DNA of 64,000 nucleotides from Sepiola atlantica (GCA_963556195.1 OY744516.1:38847778-38911777), one strand, 5' to 3'; positions 10,771 through 22,929 are shown, numbered from the stretch's first letter. The notes: generated by a model not told the origin, from the letters alone. Numbers and translations are program-made.

Positions 10771-12640
10771 TGTATCTATTCTGTTTGTGTATGTTTTAGT
10801 AATTTTCTCAAAATATTTAACGTTGAGGGAAGTTTTCACAAGGAAGCAATTGTTAGTGTAATTTATTTATTAATAATTTATAAAAATAATAATATTTATT
10901 TTTATTGTATGAAATAAACTGTATCAAAATAGTGAACAGTTATTTTGAAAATAAAAAGTTATCATTTAAATGAATAGCCATTAAAAGAATGGGAAAAATA
11001 CGTGCGAAGGAAGAAGTAGGTAATGTCATTTGGCTAATCTATAACCTTTTTTTTTCCGAACGTATTACGTTGGGTCAAATTCTGTAGAAGTAAAGTTTTT
11101 TTTTTCTTTAGTAAGTAAAAACGTAATTTTTTTATCTTACTTTTTATAGTTGAAATTTTTCATTGTTGTTATTATGTAATCGGTGTCCTTTAAGTGTAAT
11201 AATGAGAAAAACGTAAAGGAAAAATGTAGCTATTCGGTTTGTTTATGTTTTGTTTATTTTCTCAAAGTATTTAATGGTTAGGGAACTTTTCCCAAAGAAG
11301 CAATTGTTATTGTATTTTAGTTAGTAATAATTTATAAAAATAATTTTTTTTAATTTTTTTATTGTACGAATTAAAAGTTTCTCCAAATAGTCAACAGTTA
11401 TTTGTGGAAATGAAAAGTTATCATTTAAATGAATAGGCATTAAAAGAATGGGAAGAATCCGTGCGAAGCAAGAATTAGGGAATGTTATTCAGTTATTCTG
11501 TAACCGTGTTTTTTTTCTTAACGTAATCCGTTGGTTGTTTTTTTTCGTAAAGTATTACGCTGGGTCAAAATCTGTAGAAGTAAATTGATTTGTTTTGTTT
11601 TAGTAAGGAAAACGTAATTGTTTGTATTTTATTTTTTAGAGATGAAATGTTATGTATTTGTTATGTAATTGGTGTCGTTTATGTAAGGTAATGTGAAAAA
11701 CGTAAAGAATAAATGTATGTAATCGGTTTGTTTATGTTTTAAAAATGTATCTATTCGGTTTGTTTATGTTTTGTTTATTTTCTCAAAGTATTTAACGGTT
11801 AGGGAACTTTTCCCAAAAAAGCAATTGTTATTGTATTTTTGTTAGTAATAATTTATAAAAATAATATTTGTTTGTTTTTTATTGTACGAATTAAAAGTTT
11901 CTCCAAATAGTCAACAGATATTTTTGGAAATGAAAAGTTATCATTGAAATGAATAGGCATTAAAAGAATGGGAAAAATCCGTGTGAAGCAAGAATTAGGG
12001 AATGTTATTCGGTTATTCTGTAACCGTGTTTTTTTTCTTAACGTAATCCGTTGGTTTTTTTTTTTCGTAAAGTATTACGGTGGGTCAAAATCTGTAGAAG
12101 TAAATTTATTTGTTTTGTTTTAGTAAGGAAAACGTAATCTTTTTATTTTATTTTTTAGAGATGAAATGTTATGTATTTGTTATTATGTAATTGGTGTCGT
12201 TTAAGTAAGGTAATGAGAAAAACGTAAAGAATAAATGTATGTAATCGGTTTGTTTATGTTTTAAAAATGTATCTATTCGGTTTGTTTATGTTTTGTTTAT
12301 TTTCTCAAAGTATTTAACGGTTAGGGAACTTTTCCCAAAAAAAACAGTTGTTATTGTATTTTATTTAGTAATAATTTATAAAAGTAATAATTGTTTTTTT
12401 ATTGTAGGAATTAAAAATTCCTCAGAATAGTGAATAGTTATTTTTTAAATGTTTAGGTATAATTTAAATGAATAGCCATTAAAAGAATGGGTAAAATCAG
12501 TGTGAAGTAAGAATTAGGGAATGTTAATCGGCTAATCTGTAACCGTTTTTTTTTCTTAACGTATTCCGTTGGTTCAAATTCTGTAGAAGCTTTTGTTTTT
12601 AAGTAAGGAAAACGTAATGTTGTTTATGTTAGATGTATAA
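10771..12640. repeat. About 0.52-kb tandem satellite, four units
   Basis: Units begin TGTATCTATTCGGTTTG at about 10771, 11225, 11747 and 12269, giving lengths near 454, 522, 522 and about 370. Each holds CTCAAAGTATTTAACG, AAAAGTTATCATT, ATTAAAAGAATGGG and a run of T before AACGTA. The middle two units are the closest to each other and the outer two are more diverged, as expected for an array growing from the centre. No open frame is seen. Confidence 0.93.
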
Positions 12641-13334
12641 TGTAATTAGCAGAACATGAACGGCGTATTACCTAAAGTAGTCGTAGATCGGTAAGGGAAA
12701 TCGGCATAACTGTTTAAGGGTAGTGAATCTGGCAGGCGTTTCGTGAACTGTATACGCTGTTCGGGGCTGAGAGTAGGAGATTGCGTAAGCGTATTTAACG
12801 GAAGTGACGTAGGCACATGTATTGTAGGGAGCGTCTGTTATATTTTCTGTGCAACGTATGTTACTGTGTTGTAATGTGAAGACGAACGTAACATAAATAA
12901 TAAGGGTGTAAAATGTGTAAAGTATCCTTTGTGTAGGTGTGCCCGGTGTAGACTGGTAGCGTGGGAGGAGTAAAATGTTAGAGGGAAATGTTCTTGCTAG
13001 TACCTGTATGGTGTCTGTTTTGGGGAGAGTGACTGATGGAGGAACGAAAGTAGTAATTTGCCCGAGGTGGATGTAAGAGTGTAGAGTTTGCTAAGAACAC
13101 GCTCGAGCGAATAAGCTTGATGGTGTAGTGATTGTAGTAACCTATTGAGTTCGAGTTTATTTTCCTATTCGACGCGAAGGTACAGGGGAAAAACGTCTTT
13201 ACTTTATATATAAGATTATGTTGGGGAGGGGCGCAGCTTATGATGTTTCTTATACTTTATGTTCTTTGGTTCGTGCGGTTGTGTTCCTCCTGTTATTTTG
13301 TTTTCTTCCTGTTGTAACTTTTATGTAACTAGTA
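12641..13334. other. Non-coding stretch of higher GC, unidentified
   Basis: G- and T-rich relative to the satellite on its left (GGGTGTAAAATG, GGGAGGAGTAAAATG). I see no domain, terminal repeat or RNA signature. It could be part of an unrecognised LTR element, but no paired copy is present in the window. Confidence 0.5.
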
Positions 13335-13670
13335 ACAATTCGTATCGTATGCGGGTTGATTTTCCTTAAGATGTCAGCTGTTTTAATCATTGCTGTCCTT
13401 TGTATGGTGTCAGTGACCTCTTTGATTAAAATTTATTCCAGTCTTTTCTCCAAATTTTTGGGAACGTTCCTAGTGCGCTTACAATTATTGCTATTATGTT
13501 AACTTTCTTCATGCTCATTATTCTTTCCAATTCTCTGGCAAGTTCCGTGTATTTGCTTCATTTTTCCGTCTCCGTGCTCTTCTCTCTGTAGACTGCTGGA
13601 ACGTCGAAGTTTACGATTTGGCAAAATTTTTCCTACTTGTCGATTATAGTTTTTTCGTCACTAAGTCCTA
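13335..13670 (-). mobile_element. RLE-type LINE, C-terminal fragment (minus)
   Basis: The minus strand encodes pieces of the C-terminal end of an R2/R4-like retrotransposon. CQIVNFDVPA (near 13580-13615) comes from the restriction-like endonuclease. It is followed by ELARELERI, VSALGTFPK and EKRLE toward 13400. The same series occurs at 55500-55725 and in the minus copy near 22930. The PD half of the nuclease motif is lost at the junction with the Jockey-like LINE that begins near 13680. Stops are present; not functional. Confidence 0.75.
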
Positions 13671-13679
13671 CATGACTAC

Positions 13680-15979
13680 TCTGGGTGGCTCTTGTTCTGA
13701 CATGTTGAGGATACAGTTTAGACAGCTTGTCTGGGTGCTGTTTCCGATTGGTAGTTAGGACTCCTAACTTTTAGGTAGCGCTAAGAATTGCTGCTTTATC
13801 AACAGTTGCATAATATCGTAGGCACGTGCCATGTCGCGCATGAAAAATGACCCTACATTTATCCCCGGTGAGCTTTCCCGAAGCCACAACCATCATGGAC
13901 CAAGTCACGACTAATGGACTGGTTGTGTGGGATTATTGGTACCAAACAAGCACCCACTTTGCCCTCCCCACTCTATCTCTAAACAAACCTGAATTTACAA
14001 AATAAAAAAACCAAACCTAAACAAAACACCCAACAATAAATATCTTCGCCTCCGCCATTGAGGCTCACATCAAAAAATATCCGGACACTTAGAACGAACA
14101 TTAACGACGTAGACACTTTTTCCTGACAAAACCCCGGATATCCTAGCACTAAGTGAAACGAACCCTTAATCCTCAATCTCCTCTCAACACTTTGACATGA
14201 CTGATTACCTTCCACTAAACCGTAAGGACTCTGACAAACATATGCACAGAGGAAGAGTTTATGTACGGAAAACCCTCCACTTTAACTAGCGAACATAGGT
14301 TAGAATGAGATGACCAAGCCTACATGTGCTTTAGATTGACCTTACATCACATAATTAGTTACGTATATTTTTGATACTGTTCTCTTCCGACCCAGGACTG
14401 TACCCTGTTTGACTCTGTCTTAGAAAGCTTAGATAGAGCAGTTTCAGTCGACTCGAATGGTCAAATACATGTATTTGAGGATTGTAATGAACACCACCGT
14501 GACTGGTTGGGATTCACTAGCGTTAGTGATGCAGCTGGGAACTCTATGCTTAATTTCTCAACAGCCCACGACCTCTGACAGACTTACTTTTACTACCCTC
14601 CTTCTTGATCGTGCGGACCAGTAAGCCTCACTTCACGACCTGTTCTTGACCTCACTACTCGAAGATTGTGTGGCTAATGCCCATAGCCCGCTCGGAAACA
14701 CTGATCACGTTGTGGTAATGATACTTATCACCTTAAAAACTCGTCCAAAAGCTGAAGAGGCGTTGCTCAAAAAGACGAGAAACTATGATCAGGTTGATTT
14801 TGAATCCCTCAAGGATCACATCAGCGGCGCCCCATGGATGAAACCGTCCCACTCCCTGCTGATCAGTGTGCAAATGAGCTAACCGAATAGGTCTAAGCAA
14901 GCATTAATGATTATGTCCCCGCGAGAAGATTTTTCAGCAAACCCCACTCACCTCAATGGTTCATCTCAGAATATGCAGCTACTATTGCTGAGAAGCAGAA
15001 GGCATTCCGAAAATTCGGCCGCCATAAGTACACTGCGAATAGACAGAAATTTATAGCGGCAAGAAACGATTGCAAAGTAATGATAGTTGAAGCAAAGAGA
15101 AGGTATACAGAGATAACCAAAAAACGCATTCAGTCACAGAAACTAGGTACTCGTGATTTCTGGAAAATCTACAATAGTGTGATGAACAATGGACAATCGA
15201 CAATTACCTCGCCATCAAATCACAACGATGTTGTTGTCACGGCAACTGATAAAGGCTGAACTATTTGCCCAGCGTTTCGCCTTAAACTCTACTTTTTATT
15301 CAGCAAACCACCCTCTCCCTGAATTTCCGTTGTGGACTGAAGCCACGCTTGAGAACCTGGTCATCACCCCATCTAAGGTCAGAGACACCATAAAACACCT
15401 TAACACCTTCAAAATCTGTGGGCCTGGTCCTATACCAGTAATAGTAATAAAGTAATGCTCTGCTGAGCTGGCCTCTGTCCTCTCCAAACTCTACAATAAA
15501 TGCCTTGCTGAATCTTGTTTCCCTGATAGTCGAAAAATTGTCTCTGTGGTACTATTCTTTAAGAATTCTGGAGATAGAACTGATCCTCTAAACTACCGTC
15601 CAATCAGTCTACTCCCGATCTTTGCTAAAATCTTTGAATCATTAATCAATCTAGCGATACTTTGGCACCTAGTTAATGCTAAACATCTTACTGATCATCA
15701 ATACGGATTTAGACAAGCACAATCTACCGTAAATATCCTAACAGTTATCTTTGAACGCATATATCATACCCTGGACAAGGCAGGTGAAGCTAGGGCGGTA
15801 ACGCTTGATTTATCCAAGGCATTTGACAAGTTCTGGCATGAAGGGCTTCTCCTAAAACTGCAATTATATGGGATTAATGGAAAAAAATATTTAATATAAT
15901 TAAATCCTTCCTAACAAAAGTAAAGATTCATGTTGTCTTTAATGGCGGTTCATCTAAGCAACATAACATAACTGCTGGT
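13680..15979 (+). mobile_element. Jockey-like LINE, copy B, 5' part
   Basis: Homologous to copy A from about 13690. An APE-type endonuclease remnant spans about 14000-14730, with NEHHRDWLG near 14487-14512 and PLGNTDHVVV at 14688-14717; the D-H pair is the catalytic end of the domain. The reverse transcriptase starts near 15350 (GPGPIP), with LNYRPISLLPIFAKIFE (15589-15640), DHQYGFRQAQST (15691-15726) and the first catalytic aspartate in LDLSKAFDKFWH (15807-15840). Several stops and frameshifts are visible (for example after VIK at 15453), so it is a pseudogene. It is cut at 15979 by the hAT-like element and resumes at 19283. Confidence 0.88.
15972..15979. repeat. Target site duplication, left (CTGCTGGT)
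   Basis: CTGCTGGT directly before the left TIR of the hAT-like element; repeated at 19283-19290 directly after the right TIR. Removing the element and one copy restores LINE sequence reading TAGVPQGSTL across the join, which supports the exact boundaries. Confidence 0.93.
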
Positions 15980-16308
15980 TAGACCTCTTCAAAATTGACC
16001 TCTTTCTTCAAACATATGGTAACTGATATTATTCCCATTCTCCAAGGTCTAACTTAGCTAAATATACCAGTTATCGTGATCTTGGACCTTGGCTATGCCT
16101 GCCTCAAGAGCCATGTAATTTTATTGTTGACGTTTTTCAAAAACGCTGCAAAATTTGGGATATTATGTCCTTATTTTCATTGTAGCTTTCCAGAGGTTGA
16201 TGCTATAGCATTGAAAGTGGTACCAAATGAAAGCTAATAAGATTTTCTTGCATATGGTAGTAAACACATGAACACTTGTGTTAATTTTAATTAATTTTAA
16301 TGCACAAA
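15980..16308 (+). repeat. Left terminal inverted repeat
   Basis: About 329 bp, matching the reverse complement of 18944-19282 with few substitutions and small indels. It contains the near-palindrome CGTTTTTCAAAAACG at 16131-16145, which has its partner in the right TIR and could be a transposase binding site. Confidence 0.92.
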
Positions 16309-16478
16309 CATATATATTTTTTATGCTTGGAAAGGATGCCATCATATAATACATCTTTATCTCAAAAATGTTACTCTTAATGCATGTATATCATTTATTA
16401 TCACTAAGTATGTTTTATCTCTTCATTTCAGATTGTAAGTTAAAGCTGATTTGTTAAGATTTGTGAACTGCTGACAAC

Positions 16479-18839
16479 ATGGCATCTGGAAGACAACTAT
16501 GCTGTGGGAAAGTGGTCAGCGATACAAGTGAACGGGATGAACCAACTGAAAAGAGAAGAAAGGTGGCAACTCCTGCCACAAGGTCATTCAGTGATGTGTA
16601 TCTCATTGGGCAACCCAGCACCAGCATCAGGGGCTCTCAACTTCCTACTAATCGCCAGCTGTTCCAGTATTTCCTGCATTTGAGGAATGATAATCCCAAC
16701 AGTGACAATAGGTCTTTAGCCCATGATACAGTGGATGTCGTTTTGCCATTCTGGAATATGGCAAGGATTAAAACACTAACTAGACCAAATGCAGTCAACC
16801 GTTTCATGATCCTCCATGAAAAGTACAGGAAAATTGTTAAAAACAAGGGAAGAAATAACAAACCAGAGGAAGAGAAACTAGCTAACTTTCTGAAGGACTT
16901 AGACAAGTTATTTGATATTGGAGCAAAGGATGTTGTGGAGAAGATAAGAAGCAACAGGCTGCTCACAAAGGAGACCAAGGAAGAGGACGTCAATTTCTAC
17001 TTGGACCAACAGACAACTCGCCTGGCACACATGTCAGGTCATGATAAGGTGTTTGAGAAGAAGTCTAGAGAGAAAAGCTTCCGAGAAGAAAGAGAAGAGA
17101 GAATGTTATCATCAGTGACTGCTGCAGCAGCAGAAGTTGGGAAAATTTCAAGTGATGAAGACCCAGAGAACAGTCAAGGCTCTGGTACTAGTGAGGGTTC
17201 AGAATACACTGAGACAACACCAAGCTGTTCATCAAAACCAAGTACGATAACCTTACACTTTCCACACTCAGTTATGAGCAGTGAAGAGATTTGTAGCACT
17301 GCAGATAGGTTGTCACTCTCTGACAACCAGACTACAGCCATGGTGTCTGCAGTGTTGAAAGCAGGAGGCGCAGATCTTGATGACTTTGTTATATCAGCCT
17401 CTACTACAAGACGAAATAGGATAAACACTCGTCATAACTTGTGCCAAAGTTACATGAATAACTTCAAGGAAAGTCCGCCAGATTACTGCACACTACACTG
17501 GGATGGAAAACTTCTACGGGATGTTCTTGGTGAAAGATACCCAGTGGAAAGTCTTGCAGTGCTCGTCTCTGGTACTTCACAGTATGAAGAAGGGAAGCTG
17601 CTTGGTGTGCCCTTCATAGAAAGTTCCACAGGAATCCAACAGTGTAATGCTACAATGGAACTGATAGAAGCATGGGGTCTCACAGACAACATTGTAGGCT
17701 TGGTATTTGATACCACAGCAAGCAACAGTGGCATCAACAAGGGTGCAGCGAAGCTTATTGAAGAAAAACTAGGCAAAAAGGTATTCTACTTCGCTTGTCG
17801 CCATCACATATCAGAGGTAATAATTGGAAGTGTATGGGAGGCTGTGTTCAGCAAGGTCAAGAGTCCTGACAACCCAATGTTCAGCAATGTGAAAGAGAAG
17901 TGGGGCAAGTTGGTTAAGGACTGCCCAAGAGTTCTGGGCCTAGTTGAACAAGACTTGAAACAGAAGAAGACAAGCACACTTGCAGTCTTAAGCAATTTCC
18001 TTGAGGAAGCAAGTCCGAGGGCAGATTACAGAGAGGTGACAGAGCTGTGCCTGATCCTGCTTGGTGAGGAACCTCCTCGAGGTATCCACTGGGCCTAGCC
18101 AGGTGCCATTCACAAAGCCCGCTGGATGGCCAGGAACATTTACTGTATGAAGATGCTCATGTTTTCCAAGGAACTAAAATACAACACGGACACTATCTTC
18201 AAGCTGGAGAGGATGAACAAGTTCCTGACCTTATTCTACACCAGCAACTGGGTGACCACCACATCTGCAGCTGATGCACCTATCCATGACCTCCAGCTTA
18301 TGAAGAACATGCTTCAATACAAGCAGTATGACTATGAACTGGCACCCTCTGTTCTCAAGAAAATGAACAACCACCGCTGGTATCTGACCCAGGAACTAGT
18401 GCCATTCTCCTTGTTCAGTTCACATGCCAGCATGACCAAGTCTGCAAAAGAGAAGCTCGCAGTCAAGCTGTCAGAAACAGAGAAACCTGAGAGTTACAGG
18501 AAAGGCAAGCCAGTGTTTCCTGTCATCAATGCAGCTACAGTTCTCACAGACCTGGTAGGGCCAGAGTCTCACTTTCTGTTTGATGCTCTTCGAGTGAAAT
18601 GTGACTGGCTCACTACTCCTGCTGACACCTGGGAAGACAATGACAGCTACAGGAAGGCACAGAAGTGTGTGAGGTCAGTGAAAGTGACCAATGATGTGGC
18701 TGAGAGAAGTGTGAAACTAATGAGTGACTTTGCAACTCAGATCACAAGTGACCCAGAGCAAAGAAGCTGCTTACTACAAGTTGTGGAGTACCACAGGAAA
18801 AAATTTGACAGTTTCAAAAAAGCCACATTGAACAAGTGA
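16479..18839 (+). pseudogene. hAT-like transposase with one in-frame stop, 786 codons
   Basis: A single frame runs from ATG 16479 to TGA 18837-18839, broken only by TAG at 18096-18098 (codon 540). The frame stays open through PGAIHKARW into the second part, so one C-to-T change from CAG is the simplest explanation. Features: basic KRRKV, NLS-like, near residue 26; a charged central region (about 130-240); candidate catalytic aspartates D342 in LHWDGKLL and D411 in GLVFDTTASNSG; a CxxH motif C440-H443 in FACRHHISE; ARWMA after the stop; E742 in NDVAERSVKLM as a possible third acid. The D-D-CxxH-E order fits RNase-H-like transposases of the hAT/MULE/Kolobok type. I see no BED finger. Similar proteins are usually left as uncharacterised in invertebrate gene sets. 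Confidence 0.82.
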
Positions 18840-18943
18840 TAATACATGTATTAATAACATCCTATCTGACAGTTTCTTATGCAATATATGTGTCAGTGCA
18901 GTGCTAGCATACTACCAAACTGATTTTTTGTAGTGTCCCAGCT

Positions 18944-19282
18944 GTTTGTGCATTAAAATTAGTTAAAATTTACACAGGTGTTCATGTGTGTTATTGTGCT
19001 TACTACCATATGCAAGAAAATCTTATTAGCTTTCATTTGGTACCACTTTCAATACTATAGCATCAACCTCTGGAAAGCTACAATGAAAATAAGGACATAA
19101 TATCCCATATCTTGCAGCGTTTTTGAAAAACGTCAACAATAAAATTACATGGCTCTTGAGGCAGGCATAGCAAGGTCCACTATCACAATAACTGGTATAT
19201 TTAGCTAAGTTAGACCTTGGAGAATGGGAATAATATCAGTTACCATATGTTTGAAGAAAAAGGTCAATTTTGAAGAGGTCTA
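18944..19282 (-). repeat. Right terminal inverted repeat
   Basis: About 339 bp, inverted partner of 15980-16308. The palindrome CGTTTTTGAAAAACG lies at 19118-19132. Outer end GAAGAGGTCTA at 19272-19282. Confidence 0.92.
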
Positions 19283-20235
19283 CTGCTGGTGTACCCCAGG
19301 GATCCACCCTGTGATCACTATTGTTCCTGATTTTCATAAATGACCTCCCTGATGTAGTTGGAACTGATATAGGAATAATTGCTGACGACACCACGCTCTA
19401 CTCTCGTCATGGGCTCAAATCGACGCGCACATATCCGAGGCTACGGCTGAATCCTTAGAAAATAACCTCCAGTCTGTAGTGGATTGGGGTAAAAAATGGA
19501 TGGTAATGTTTAATGCTGCAAAGACAAAGCTTTCCTTCAATAACTACAAGAAACCTCTTCAACCACCGATTGTCATCGTAAATAAGACCCTACCTGACAG
19601 TTAATCATTCAAACTTCTCGACCTAACTTTCACAGATAACACGAATTGGAATAAATACATTGAAGACATTGCTAGGGCTGCTGCAAAGAAGGTGGACTCC
19701 CTCTACAGTGCTAGTAAGCTTCTCATACCTGACATTATTCTATATCTCTACAAAGCCACCATCTGCCCATGCATGGAGTATTGTTGCCACATTGTGGCTG
19801 GGGCATCATCCACTAGTCTCTCCCTCTTAGACAAGGTCTAAAAAATAGTCGCCAATCTCCATGTCCCATCGCCTGTTTTACAAGTACTTCAATAGATTGT
19901 GCTCTGATGAACTTGCTGCTCTGGTGCCCCCACGACGTAAATTAACTAGATTAACCCGACAATCTGCCAAATCCCATCCATTCACTGAGGAGGTCCCCAG
20001 ATGCTGAAGAGCTTTCTACTCCAAAACTTCTTTCCTCGTGCTGCTGGACTCAGGAACTCCCTCCCTGCTCTCTTTTATCCTGACAGTATTGACATGCCGA
20101 CATTTAAAACTAATGTAAACAGACATCTCGCTGCGTAACTCCCAATTTAGGTTGACCCCCCCGAACTTTCACCCTTTTTCTCAGTAGCCTCTTGCGTCTA
20201 CAGTGGCGGCCTGCCTTGTTTGGGGTGAACTATGT
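19283..20235 (+). mobile_element. Jockey-like LINE, copy B, 3' part (begins with right TSD CTGCTGGT)
   Basis: Continues the reverse transcriptase interrupted at 15979: AGVPQGSTL (from 19284), FLIFINDLPDVV (19330-19365) and the catalytic IIADDTTLYS (19375-19405), an intact ADD active-site motif. RPCMEYC follows near 19770, then PPRR and the C-terminal LPALFYPDSIDMPTFKTNV around 20060-20115. In-frame stops occur (TGA after the STL of PQGSTL; others near 19600). The 3' end is TTTGGGGTGAACT at 20217-20230, as in copy A, with a short AATAATAATAA tail that runs into the next element. Confidence 0.88.
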
Positions 20236-20244
20236 TACAAAAAT

Positions 20245-22885
20245 AATAATAACATCGCGTCTTCTTCCTTGTACGAGTTTACCTGCTTGTACATCAATAT
20301 TCGAGAGGATTTTGGGTTTTTCGTTTTCCAGCACTGTCTCTGGTTTATATTTGTACGATTTTTCTGCGTGTTCGAAATTCAATTGTTTGCACAGTTCCCC
20401 GTGTACTGCTTTCCTCACTCAGTCGTGTATGTTCTTGTATCCATTTAGGCCTAGTTTGCTGCATTCACTTATTATATTATGTACTGTTTCGTCTATTTCT
20501 TCACACAGTCTGCATTTAGTGTTTTCCTCGGTTTTATCTATGTTAGCTTGAATGTAGTTGTACTAATCGCATTGTTTTGTGCAGCCGTCAGTATACATTC
20601 TGTTTCTCTGTTGAATTGCCTTTTTCTCAGCTATGCCTCGCTATTTTCGTTAGTTTCTTCTCTTATCAGTCTTATTAAGCGTCGATGTGGTTGTTTTTCC
20701 TCGCACTTTTCTTTTCCCGTCTTTTGGTTTACTGGTTTGTGTGCTTCCTGAGTTGTACGTTGAAACGGTGTCTATGCGGTGATTAGCCTTTTCATGATCT
20801 GGATTATGTATTTTTCCAGCTCTTTTTTGTGTCTTCCACAGTCTTCTATACTTGCCAGTCCTCTTTCCCCTTCGATCCTCTTCACGTAGAGTCTGTCCGT
20901 ATCGTCTTTTGCCTGCACTGCGTTGTGCATAGTCATTCATTTTCTAGTCCTCTGGTCAAGGTACTGAGTGTTTCTTTAGTCCAGCTTATGAATGGTCAGA
21001 GTGATACTGCCCAGGTTATTATTCCTTTTACTAGAATTATGCTATATAATTTCGTTTCTAAGAATTTTCCTGTTCTTCGTAAATATTCTTGTTTAAACTC
21101 ATCTTTAATTCCTATTGATTTGATGGTGTCTGCTTCCAGAACCCTCAAATATTTATAGTTATCCTATTCGCCTAGCGTCGTCATCTCCTTGGTTTGGAAG
21201 TTATATGCCCCTGTCTTCTCCAGTTGCCCTCTTTTTATCCTTAGCAGTGCACACCTTTCCATTCCGAATTTGAATGTCCTGGCTGAAGATTCTGGTCTTA
21301 TTGATAAGTTTTTCCAGTTCCTTTTTACTTTTTGCAAATAGTTTCTAGTCGTCCATGCACATCAGGTGGTGTATTCTTTGTTCTGTTTTTGTAACCTAGT
21401 ATCCAGCATCACATTTTCTGAGTATATTGTTGAGTGGTAACATGGCTATAATAAACAGAAGTGTTAATAGAAAGTCTCCTTGGAAAACGCCTCTGTGTAT
21501 TTTTTTTATCTCAGTCAGGTGTTATCCTCTAACTGTCAGTTCTAGTCTCCGGGTTTCATTGCTTTCTTAATAAGATTTATAATCGTGTCGGGTATCTTGT
21601 ATATTTTAAGCATTCAATTATCCATGCTTGAGGGATTCAGTCCTAAGATATCTTGTAGTCAATCCATGTCATTTTCTCATATATTGCTTTAGATGTGTTT
21701 TGTCTCTGTCGTGTCCGGTTGTTCTGTTGTTCGTTATCTGTTTACGTTTTTGTAAAACCGGCTTTCACTGTTTTTAAAGGTCTTGTTCTGTTTGTGCTGT
21801 TCCGATTTGTATATATATTGTCTCAGTCTTTCTCATATTGCTGCTATTTTTTTTATTTTAGTTCTTCCTGTTTTTTTTTTATTTTGTCTTTTCTTGTTAT
21901 TTAGATTTCTGCTCTTCCATCGTTTCCTTCTGTCTTTCGTCCTGTTTAGCTTCTTATCGAAGTTTGGTAATCTGTGTTTTCAGTCTGATTTCCCATCCAG
22001 TCTTTGTCGGTCCATTTTTTTGGCTAGCCCTTTTTTAAATCTCTTCTGAGTTTCATACTTATTGATTTTACACCCGCATATTGTTTTAGTCTGTGATCGT
22101 TTCTGTTGAGATGTACGTGAGTAGTATATTAACATTATCTGTTTCTACTTTTAACTTCTTCCAATCTTTGTTTCTTAGGGATGGACGTTTTTTTTTTGTT
22201 CTCGAACATGAACCATTTCATGTTTTCACTTCTCTTTCTTCTTTCTCGGTCAGTTCTGTAGTTTCGTAGTCTTCGCTCTCTTCAGTTTCAGTGTTTATGT
22301 TTTGCACGTCTTTCTCATGGGAGATTTTGTCAATTCGTGTCTCATTATATGTCATGCTATTTATCTTTTGTTTGATTTTCGTTAATTCCATCTCCGTGAA
22401 CCACTCTCTCTCTTAAGTATCTGTCTTGCCTGATCTGCTATTCTTTTGTTCCGTTGTATGGTAGTCAATAGAAACGTCCTATAGATGTTTTATTCGTTCC
22501 CGTTAGCCTCTTTCTGTGGGTAACGGCTGTTGTAGTAGCATTCTATAAGCTTCTATGTTCTCTTTTGTTGCTCATATTTTTCTATGGATTTTTGGTTTGT
22601 TCTTTTCATTCCTTGTTATACCTGGAATTAGAGAACTTATGTGTTTTTGGCTGTGGTCTTGTTCCTGAAATTATAGGAGCCAACATTCGCAGAATGCTGA
22701 CCGGGTTCGCCATGTTGGCGATCGATGAAGCACCTGCCCATCATGCCACTCAGATCTTTCTTCTGAGTTTCACAGCTTGTGTTTTTATTATGTTGCATTA
22801 TTCATATTTTGGTGTATGTGGCCACAGCAGACCAAGGTTTTATTTTAGTTCTTGTCACATGGATAGTGTTAATCTTATTTTAATG
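20245..22885 (-). mobile_element. RLE-type (R2/R4-like) LINE, copy 1, degenerate
   Basis: Minus strand, read from high to low coordinates: 5' ORF region (22880-21700, many stops); an RT with KIYKIPDTIINLIKKAMK (near 21570-21620); the catalytic box reads CMDD instead of YMDD (plus 21345-21365) and is followed by a stop; KYLRVLEADTIKS (near 21115-21160); then a CCHC-type knuckle CRLCEEIDETVHNIISEC (near 20440-20520), LCKQLNFEH and PETVLENEK. It breaks off at GRRRDVIII (20245-20275), inside the restriction-like endonuclease, where it meets the Jockey-like LINE tail at shared AATAATAA sequence. RLE LINEs cut target DNA with this nuclease and reverse-transcribe in place. This copy is dead. Confidence 0.8.
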
Positions 22886-22929
22886 AAAGTAATCTCCGTG
22901 AACCACTCTCCCTTTTTAGTATCTGATCT

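Larger units (their letters stand above)
15980..19282 (+). mobile_element. Complete hAT-like DNA transposon, 3303 bp
   Basis: Bounded by terminal inverted repeats of about 330 bp (15980-16308 and 18944-19282), both starting TAGACCTCTTC from the outside, and by 8-bp target duplications CTGCTGGT. It carries one gene on the plus strand (16479-18839). Eight-bp duplications are typical of the hAT and P superfamilies. The TIRs differ at only a few sites over the first 230 bp, so the insertion is young compared with the LINE it landed in. An acceptor-like TTCATTTCAG at 16422-16431 precedes the gene. I do not recognise a named family; hAT is inferred from duplication length and the D-D-CxxH order. 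Confidence 0.85.

Noticed and set aside
16637..16993. 118-codon minus-strand frame inside the hAT-like transposase gene
   Set aside because: Fully contained antisense to a 786-codon plus-strand gene; no independent signal.
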